Part shown: positions 7,234 through 11,510 of the stretch, piece by piece
Position numbering within the stretch: the first letter of the stretch is position 1
How the letters are laid out: every line of letters starts with the position of its first letter
Assembly: GCA_028688175.1 (NCBI GenBank)
Contig: JAQTYS010000068.1
Location: 1-11,510, forward strand
From: Methanothrix sp.
GTDB taxonomy: Archaea > Halobacteriota > Methanosarcinia > Methanotrichales > Methanotrichaceae
Reading direction: 5' to 3'
DNA: 11,510 nt
Translations under genes and position numbers: made by a program
The notes under the pieces: model-generated
Database searches by the model: none
What the model was told of the DNA's origin: nothing
The model's input: the letters and a program-made list of their open reading frames with translations, nothing else

Positions 7234-7338
7234 ATCGCGGCAGCCGAAAAATAGAGCTACCAATCTCCGAGGCACACCTTTGAGACGATACGAATGTGAC
7301 CCGATCCGCAGAGCACGTGGGCCTGCATAGCTCGGCTT

Positions 7339-7711
7339 CGGACAGGTTGGTGGATCACTTCTCTCCTCACTGCTGCTGCCACTGATATTGTACTACCCAA
7401 CGAGAGACACGATTAATTGATTGGTACTTGATGGAACTGGATTAATGGGCGTGTTGATGTTGTCAGAATCCTAGATAATCGATAAGCTCCAGCAGTTTCT
7501 TGAACTCGGTGGGTACTTGATGGGTACTTGATTGACGGACCATATGATGACGAAAATCAGTGTGCCTGTGATCTTCCGCAAGTTCATCCAGAGCTTCGTG
7601 GGGACTCCAGGCGCTTGAGATAGGTCGGTCTAGGACCCTGGGGCTTATCGTGGTTGAGAGAAGATCCTGGCAGCTAGCCGTCTTATATGAAATGAGCCAA
7701 ATATTACATAA
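7339..7711. other. Non-coding stretch, no gene seen
   Basis: All frames are interrupted. The element GGTACTTGAT occurs three times (about 7421, 7511 and 7522), the last two in tandem as GGGTACTTGAT. No RNA gene, promoter or conserved domain is recognisable. Probably decayed DNA. Confidence 0.4.
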
Positions 7712-7863
7712 GAAGTAGTCCTGAAGGGCGATGAGTTCACGGAGCTTCAGCAGAGCGCCGAGAAGGAGATGCCGGGCTGAGACAGGAGCTGGCTGAGAAC
7801 GACAGGCTGATCAAATAGGCTAATGCGATTTTGTCAGAGCTCCAGCTTGGGGCAACCGCATGA
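7712..7863 (+). pseudogene. Coiled-coil protein remnant
   Basis: Reading GAA GTA GTC CTG at 7712 gives a Glu/Leu/Gln-rich helix (FTELQQSAEKE). A one-base shift near 7770 continues it as LRQELAENDRLIK. An in-frame TAG follows, perhaps from CAG, then ANAILSELQLGATA and TGA at 7861-7863, overlapping the ATG of the next remnant as ATGA. The arrangement suggests a former two-gene operon. No family is recognised. Confidence 0.35.
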
Positions 7864-8173
7864 GCAGAAGAAAGGAGATCAGCTTCGACCTGGACAGGCT
7901 TGTCCGTGCTACTGTCGATCTATGTATTTCCGGCTTGATGATCTTGGGCTTCCTGCAAGGAGCAAACTCTCCAGGCAGAGCAGAGAGGGGCTGGTCTGCG
8001 GATACGGGCTGATTGTGGTCGATGGAAAGCTGATCAAGGACGATGGACTCTTTGCGGTCGAGCGGACGGTTGCGGTGTCGAAGCTGACCGAGGCCGGGGT
8101 GCAACTGGAACAGGGATTCGGGATCCCGAGCGGATGGGTGGGCACGGCGGATGGGAGGATAGTCAAGCCCTGA
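7860..8173 (+). pseudogene. Unrecognised small-protein gene, frameshifted
   Basis: ATG at 7860 begins MSRRKEISFDLDRL, followed by a mildly hydrophobic stretch (LCISGLMILGFL) that runs to a TGA near 8010. A second frame covering the rest reads VCGYGLIVVDGKLIKDDGLF and ends at TGA 8171-8173. A single shift around 7980-7995 would join them into about 104 residues. It could instead be one short gene plus a chance frame. No known domain is apparent. Confidence 0.35.
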
Positions 8174-8310
8174 GGCGATATCCTAAGGGGGCGGTTGCGG
8201 AAGAGTAGTGTCACATCATCCCAAGAAAAATGCTATTTATTTGACGCAACTAAGGCTGACAGGCGCATACGGTGCAACGTGGCGCAACTTATTCAAAAGT
8301 CCTCACGCCC

Positions 8311-8331
8311 TTTTTAAATGAATTTATGAAT
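8311..8331 (+). promoter_or_regulatory. TATA-like box of the LSm gene
   Basis: TTTTTAAATG and AATTTATGAAT form an AT-rich box after a more GC-rich stretch, predicting transcription start near 8340-8355 and a leader of about 35-75 bases depending on the start codon. Confidence 0.4.
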
Positions 8332-8386
8332 AGACTAAGGCAACGCGAATACCAGCTGGTTGAGAAACCAAAGGAGATCAAGAAAA

Positions 8387-8665
8387 ATGGATGGTGGCAG
8401 TTCTGGAAGTGATCAAATGACAGAAGAGAAAGCAACTACGACCAAGCCAACACCAAAGCAAACCGGCCCTCAATTCATCCCCAAACTCAAGGGCAAGAGA
8501 GTCATTATCCGCCTAGTCTTAGGAGGCCAGCCTATCACCGGCATCTTGGAAGGCTACAACCCCTATGAGATCCATCTGCAGACCACAAAAGGGCAGTTTC
8601 TGGTATTCAAATATGCCATCGCCACAATCGAGCCTGTGGACGAGCCGAAGGGATTCACGATATGA
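8387..8665 (+). CDS. Hfq/LSm-like RNA-binding protein
   Basis: A 92-residue protein with one Sm fold (residues 32-84): KLKGKRVIIRLVLGGQPITG forms the Sm1-type strands and FKYAIATIEP matches the Hfq Sm2 signature YKHAIST, with Tyr in place of the His. Hfq/LSm proteins form rings that bind U-rich RNA and modulate RNA stability or pairing. The N-terminal 30 residues are low-complexity (Gly/Ser, then Thr/Lys/Pro) and probably disordered. Two starts compete. ATG 8387 follows AAGGAG (8371-8376, spacing 10). ATG 8417 follows GGAAGTGATC, a near-complete anti-16S match, and gives 82 residues. The boundary of a dispersed duplicate (10278-10309) coincides with the second, making it a serious alternative. 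The gene appears monocistronic; its stop overlaps an ATG that opens only 23 codons. Confidence 0.8.
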   Translation: MDGGSSGSDQMTEEKATTTKPTPKQTGPQFIPKLKGKRVIIRLVLGGQPITGILEGYNPYEIHLQTTKGQFLVFKYAIATIEPVDEPKGFTI

Positions 8666-8708
8666 CCTTATCAACAATCTGCGGTCCCTGGATCGATCCT
8701 GCGAAGAA

Positions 8709-8746
8709 GAGATCAAGAAAAAGTTGGCGATAGTTCTGCAAGTGAT
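8709..8746 (+). repeat. Degenerate copy of the LSm start region
   Basis: GAGATCAAGAAAAA is identical to 8374-8387, and the following AGTTCTGCAAGTGAT matches AGTTCTGGAAGTGAT upstream of ATG 8417 with one change, after a two-base length difference. No ATG follows, so it does not start a gene here. Confidence 0.6.
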
Positions 8747-8848
8747 TTGCCCCTTCTTCACCGGCGATCTATCACAAACTGGGCAATTCCCTCTATGCGG
8801 TTCGAGCAAACCCGAAATTTCCATCCGATCCTTCCTAAACTCGGGCGA

Positions 8849-8966
8849 TTAATAACCAGGTACCTATAGATAGCGAAAAATTCGGAGCATGGTTATTATA
8901 ATTATCACTATCTGGTCAGACATAATTCGACTCATAGCTATCGAATTTGGCCTGCCTGGTTATTAA
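8849..8966. repeat. 118-bp inverted-repeat element
   Basis: TTAATAACCAGG at 8849-8860 is the exact reverse complement of CCTGGTTATTAA at 8955-8966. A second pair AATTCGA/TCGAATT (8924-8930, 8941-8947) lies inside. A structured RNA, cruciform or MITE-like remnant are all possible. Confidence 0.45.
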
Positions 8967-9191
8967 AATCGCGGTGTTTGGGATCCTTGCGATTTCGGAG
9001 CCAAAATATCAAGAAAAATAACCGCGTGACAAATTTCAAAAATTGATTACTTTACGCAAATTTTCTAATTCATAAGTTGCCAGGAAAAAGTATGATCTGG
9101 TTTTTCCTTACTGCAGGATGCGGGATTTGAGAAGCTAAGTGCTAAGATGGAGCGAGAATGGAGCACTCTTGGCCGTCTTCTATGGTGAGTC

Positions 9192-10028
9192 CTACACTTG
9201 CTCCGAGGAGGCGTTAGATACATCCGAAACTGTAGCCGTCCTCTCAGATTTTAATGGTTCCCGTCTACTTGAAAGAGATGAAATCATTTTGCTTAGCATT
9301 TCAGCTTTCATTTCTCCATTTAAATCTTGCACAATGTTGAAAGATAGCAGCACATTCTGAACATCAAGAAGGCTATTATGATACTCTTTCAATTCCCTAA
9401 CGGTTTTGTTATAAAGAAAAAAGAAAACCCCAGATATAAACTCTATAATAATCCCAGAAGCTGCAGAAAGGTATGCAAGATTATTTGTGAGGTTGTCCTT
9501 ATCTTCAAAACCAATATAAAGCCCGAACATTATGAAACCAAAACCAAAGGCCCCAGAGCATATCGAAACTAAAAAACTTTTTTGTGTATGGTCCTTAATA
9601 AGAGCATTGTATGCATGAAGGTATTGCATATTGAATCCAACAAGTTCTTTGAAAAATCCTCTAGTAATGGCTGCAGCGGTGGGGTCAGCTATTTGTTTCT
9701 TCTCTCTTTCGGTTGAGACTAGAATATCTATGTTCAATTTTTGGATTTTCTCCCATAGAGAATATATATATAAAATGTTTAAAAATGGGAATACGAATAG
9801 AATCATATATATAAGAACATCAACAAATTGACGTGCAATGTTATCGCTATCATCCCAAGGTAATCTAATGTGAAATGTGAAAAGATAGTACCAAAATATG
9901 ATTACTAAAATTTCTAAAATTATTGAGAAAACAATCCCGTGATATAATTTTTTGCGATCCAAACGGAGCTTGGCTATTTCAACATGAATTTCCTCTAAGG
10001 TGGATTCGAACAAGGGTTCGCCTATCAT
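9192..10028 (-). CDS. Four-helix membrane protein, TRADD-N-associated TM domain type
   Basis: A 278-residue integral membrane protein. Predicted helices are at residues 30-52, 68-92, 151-173 and 184-206. The segment from about 124 to 230, with the two last helices and the motif EFISGVFFFLYNKTVRELK followed by a helical YHNSLLDVQ tail, resembles the TRADD-N-associated two-TM module reported in bacterial conflict and signalling proteins; this is from memory of the family, not a search. The N- and C-terminal helical and polar tails are cytosolic or coiled-coil-like, with no enzymatic domain. ATG 10028 is preceded by a TATA box at 10053-10062, implying an almost leaderless mRNA. It is strikingly AT-rich and Phe/Ile-rich compared with its neighbours, suggesting horizontal acquisition. 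It stands alone; no partner nuclease, TIR or NTPase is next to it. It could be a membrane sensor or effector; this is inference. Confidence 0.6.
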   Translation of the reverse strand: MIGEPLFESTLEEIHVEIAKLRLDRKKLYHGIVFSIILEILVIIFWYYLFTFHIRLPWDDSDNIARQFVDVLIYMILFVFPFLNILYIYSLWEKIQKLNIDILVSTEREKKQIADPTAAAITRGFFKELVGFNMQYLHAYNALIKDHTQKSFLVSICSGAFGFGFIMFGLYIGFEDKDNLTNNLAYLSAASGIIIEFISGVFFFLYNKTVRELKEYHNSLLDVQNVLLSFNIVQDLNGEMKAEMLSKMISSLSSRREPLKSERTATVSDVSNASSEQV

Positions 10029-10277
10029 AATTCATTCTGGATATTCCTGAACTATATATATTAGTCGCAAAACTGTACTGTTGAATCCTATGGTTGTACA
10101 AAAATTTACACGATCGTAAGATGCTAATTTTATAAAGCCATCACCACGAGATTCAACAGAAACGGCCAGGGAGACTTATATCCGTTACATCCAGCAAGAT
10201 TGGCTCACCTCGTCTGATACTTAGCACAATCAGCAAGCTAGCCCTATCACAAAACCGGGAAGAGTCCAAGGCTAAGA
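10029..10277. promoter_or_regulatory. Promoter region of the membrane-protein gene, otherwise empty
   Basis: On the - strand AATATATATAG at about 10053-10063 lies about 28 bp before the ATG at 10028, an ideal archaeal TATA distance for a leaderless transcript. The rest of the stretch to 10277 has no supported gene. Confidence 0.5.
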
Positions 10278-10309
10278 GATGGTGGCAGTTCTGGAGGTAG
10301 TCAATGACC
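10278..10309 (+). repeat. Copy of the LSm translation-start block
   Basis: GATGGTGGCAGTTCTGGA is identical to the LSm gene from 8389. The next bases GGTAGTCAATGAC parallel AGTGATCAAATGAC, after which similarity stops. The block therefore carries a Shine-Dalgarno and an ATG. Confidence 0.65.
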
Positions 10310-10408
10310 ATGAAAATAGACAAGAAACGCATCGATATAACTCTTCGTCAGCTAGTTGTGGTTATCCTGCTATTAATGCTTCCATGCCAATGCGTGAAAA
10401 TTGGTTAG
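10304..10408 (+). CDS. Possible 34-residue membrane peptide
   Basis: ATG 10304 follows GGAGGT (10293-10298) at five bases, an excellent ribosome site. The peptide has a basic start (MKIDKKRIDITLRQ), one hydrophobic segment (LVVVILLLMLP) and CQCVKIG before TAG at 10406-10408. It could be a single-pass micropeptide, a truncated signal peptide with a lipobox-like cysteine, or a chance ORF made by the duplicated start block. Its stop lies inside a 12-bp palindrome. No promoter is clear. Confidence 0.35.
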   Translation: MTMKIDKKRIDITLRQLVVVILLLMLPCQCVKIG

Positions 10409-10415
10409 GCCTAAC
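10404..10415. promoter_or_regulatory. Palindrome GTTAGGCCTAAC, site 1
   Basis: A perfect 12-bp palindrome preceded by AAAATTG, the same flank as site 2 at 10578-10589. A related AGGCCT-centred element (ATAAGGCCTAT) lies at about 10444. Candidate operator for the nearby winged-helix protein, by inference. Confidence 0.4.
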
Positions 10416-10571
10416 TACTAACTATTTTTCTCTTCTCCATCTATAAGGCCTATTTGTAGTGTATTACTCTTTTTTCTTCCACTTCTCCAAGGTAAGACAT
10501 ATATGAAATTTGGCAAATTCACGCCAAATATTGCGTTTGAAGCAACGCTATAAGGGCGGTGCTAAAATTGG
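10409..10571. other. AT-rich spacer with small hairpins
   Basis: No gene. TTTGGC/GCCAAA with an eight-base loop and GCGTT/AACGC with a six-base loop lie close together around 10510-10552, with a T-run near 10470 that could terminate the peptide transcript. Confidence 0.3.
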
Positions 10572-10961
10572 TTAGCAGTTAGGCCTAACTAATTCAGATT
10601 TTAATATAATAACATCTTGCCTCCTATCAAGATGATATGGTTTTCTTTCGATGAAGTCACAGATCAGAAGCAGATTTGAGAATCGCTCTTTGGAAAGGTG
10701 CATCTTTTTCCTGGCATCCTTCGCAAGTATCTTGCCGCCATTGGCTACAAGCAAAGCTCTGAGAATATCAGCCCGGTCCTTCTGCATAGGCTGTGGTGCC
10801 TTCCTAGTCTCGGTCCGGAGCTGGTTGATTAGCTTGAGCTGGATCTCTTGGTTCTCCGAGAACGTAGTGTTCTCTTTCTCCTGGGATGCAACCCTATCCA
10901 CGAGTCCACCTACCTCGGCCCGCAAAGCAATCAGCTCCGCTAAGAGCTGATCCTCCGACAT
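10572..10961 (-). CDS. Small coiled-coil/winged-helix DNA-binding protein
   Basis: A 129-residue soluble protein. Residues 4-55 are a Leu/Glu/Gln-rich helix typical of a dimerising coiled coil, and residues 62-121 look like a winged helix: helix DILRALLVANGG, helix LAKDARKKMHLS, recognition-type helix KERFSNLLLICDFI and a short wing ending in QDVIILK. The layout suggests a DNA-binding transcription or replication-accessory factor; no named family is recognised. ATG 10959-10961 has only a weak AAGG upstream. A TATA-like GATAAAAACC on the - strand at about 11090-11099 would give a leader of about 100 bases. The last codons (VRPNC and TAA) contain the palindrome GTTAGGCCTAAC, so a possible binding site overlaps the 3' end of the gene. 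Confidence 0.65.
   Translation of the reverse strand: MSEDQLLAELIALRAEVGGLVDRVASQEKENTTFSENQEIQLKLINQLRTETRKAPQPMQKDRADILRALLVANGGKILAKDARKKMHLSKERFSNLLLICDFIERKPYHLDRRQDVIILKSELVRPNC
10578..10589. promoter_or_regulatory. Palindrome GTTAGGCCTAAC, site 2
   Basis: Identical to site 1, 174 bp away, and part of the repeated context AAAATTGGTTAG. It overlaps the stop-proximal codons of the winged-helix gene. Confidence 0.4.
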
Positions 10962-11393
10962 GGAAGAGCCTTAAAGGAGAGAACGACCCATATCCGGGCC
11001 TGTCTCCATCTCCTTGCAATCTGCCTGCGCTGGCCTGCAGCACAGCGGACCTTCTTGCACCCTATTGAGTACATCGCAGAGCCTCGAAGGTTTTTATCGC
11101 GGCTTCTCCGTTTCTTCGCTCAGCTCCCAGCCTGTCCACGGGCCTTCGCAATATTCGCCGACGCGATGATCCCCGACCAAGTGACAGTTACGGCATAGTA
11201 GCCAGTTAGGTAATCGTATTCGCTAACTGCTCATCAAATGACAACTTTGAGTAACGAGGCTATCTAAGAGGAACGCGACATAAGCCCGAGTAGATAATAT
11301 AAAAATATTCGCATCAAACCGCAAAGATCTGCATCATCGAAAGCTCAGCACTCATCGCTCTAAGAAAGCAACGCGAAGAAAAGGGTAATTTTA
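10962..11393. other. Intergenic region with one inverted repeat
   Basis: No gene supported. CAGTTAG (11203-11209) and CTAACTG (11223-11229) form a perfect 7-bp inverted repeat with a 13-base spacer, sharing the GTTAG half-site of the palindromes downstream of the winged-helix gene. A TATA-like box on the - strand is at about 11090-11099. Two plus-strand reading frames here are interrupted and have no ribosome site. Confidence 0.35.
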
Positions 11394-11465
11394 TGCGCCG
11401 ATCGGGATTCGAACCCGAGTTTAGGCGTTGGCAACGCCTAGTGATAACCGCTACACTATCGGCGC
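11394..11465 (-). tRNA. tRNA-Gly(GCC)
   Basis: On the - strand GCGCCGA pairs perfectly with TCGGCGC to form the acceptor stem, with discriminator A. The D arm is GTGT/TCAC with the AGCGGTTA loop. The anticodon stem AGGCG/CGCCT encloses TTGCCAA with anticodon GCC. The T arm is TCGGG-TTCGAAT-CCCGA. All four stems fold. The 3' CCA is not encoded, as in many archaea. It reads GGC/GGU glycine codons. A T-rich stretch follows on the - strand (below 11392), suitable for termination. No intron is visible. Confidence 0.97.
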
Positions 11466-11510
11466 TATCGTGTTTCACGAAGCATCCCCTACAATCATCT
11501 TCTAGTCTAA

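Larger units (their letters stand above)
6460..7338. repeat. Direct repeat, copy 2 (879 bp, deleted and interrupted)
   Basis: Homologous to 2919-4006 in the same orientation. A clean 340-bp deletion joins CTTCTCC to GATAGATTGC at 6581/6582. A 131-bp insertion lies at about 7103-7233. It begins only about 40 bp after the right end of the tnpB element. Confidence 0.9.
8666..9191. other. AT-rich intergenic region without a supported gene
   Basis: A 23-codon ORF starts at ATG 8663 overlapping the LSm stop but ends quickly and looks like a remnant. The rest holds a repeated LSm-start block (8709-8746) and an inverted-repeat element (8849-8966). No promoter or RNA gene is recognised. Confidence 0.4.

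Noticed and set aside
7416..7535. GGTACTTGAT repeats as a CRISPR or iteron array
   Set aside because: Only three 10-bp copies at irregular spacing, with no spacers or adjacent cas or rep gene.
7809..7850. TAG read-through as pyrrolysine in the coiled-coil remnant
   Set aside because: The same frame also needs a frameshift, and nothing in the window points to pyrrolysine use; CAG-to-TAG decay is simpler.
7820..8214. Two minus-strand ORFs of 94 and 101 codons
   Set aside because: Low-complexity Ser/Pro/Arg composition typical of reverse shadows. The plus-strand frames have better starts and an ATGA overlap.
10110..10230. Short frame reading like an integrase N-terminus (ARETYIRYIQQDWL)
   Set aside because: Only about 40 codons between stops, with no start or catalytic motif; too little to call.
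10650..11068. Plus-strand ORFs over and beside the winged-helix gene
   Set aside because: Antisense to a better-supported coding frame, or without any ribosome site or recognisable protein features.

Overview
The window looks archaeal, most likely a methanogenic euryarchaeon of the Methanothrix/Methanosaeta type. The signs are TATA-like boxes about 25-45 bp upstream of starts, very short leaders, purine-rich Shine-Dalgarno sites with TTG starts, an Hfq/Sm-like protein, secreted proteins with an M6 peptidase/P-domain layout, and a tRNA-Gly without an encoded CCA. The genus is an inference; no marker gene settles it.

Layout. (1) 1-2452: two exported-protein genes on the + strand, the 3' part of an M6-type metallopeptidase with a C-terminal P domain and a complete secreted protein with a Pro/Ser/Thr-rich linker and a PEGA-like end. 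(2) 2453-7338: a rearranged accessory block. It has two direct copies of a roughly 1-kb segment (2919-4006 and 6460-7338), each carrying a broken pyrroline-5-carboxylate-reductase-like (ProC) gene on the - strand. Between them lie a DUF3800 gene and a complete IS200/IS605-family TnpB gene with matching end hairpins. Both ProC copies have the same single frameshift. Copy 2 also has a 340-bp deletion, plus a 131-bp insertion upstream of the gene between 7-bp repeats. (3) 7339-8200: gene remnants with no recognisable function. (4) 8387-8665: an Hfq/LSm-like RNA-binding protein, pieces of which are scattered at 2822-2880, 8709-8746 and 10278-10309. (5) 9192-10028: an AT-rich four-helix membrane protein on the - strand that resembles the TRADD-N-associated transmembrane family. 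(6) 10304-10961: a possible 34-residue membrane peptide, two copies of a perfect 12-bp palindrome, and a small coiled-coil/winged-helix DNA-binding protein on the - strand. (7) 11394-11465: tRNA-Gly(GCC) on the - strand.

No long operon is visible; most genes have their own promoter-like sequence. The left edge is ordinary secretory content. The middle and right are accessory DNA with duplications, a TnpB element, pseudogenes and two genes of lower GC content (DUF3800 and the membrane protein) that were probably acquired. The strongest observations are the frameshift shared by both ProC copies with mostly silent divergence around it, the paired TTCA-loop hairpins framing tnpB, and the dispersed copies of the LSm gene's translation-start region.
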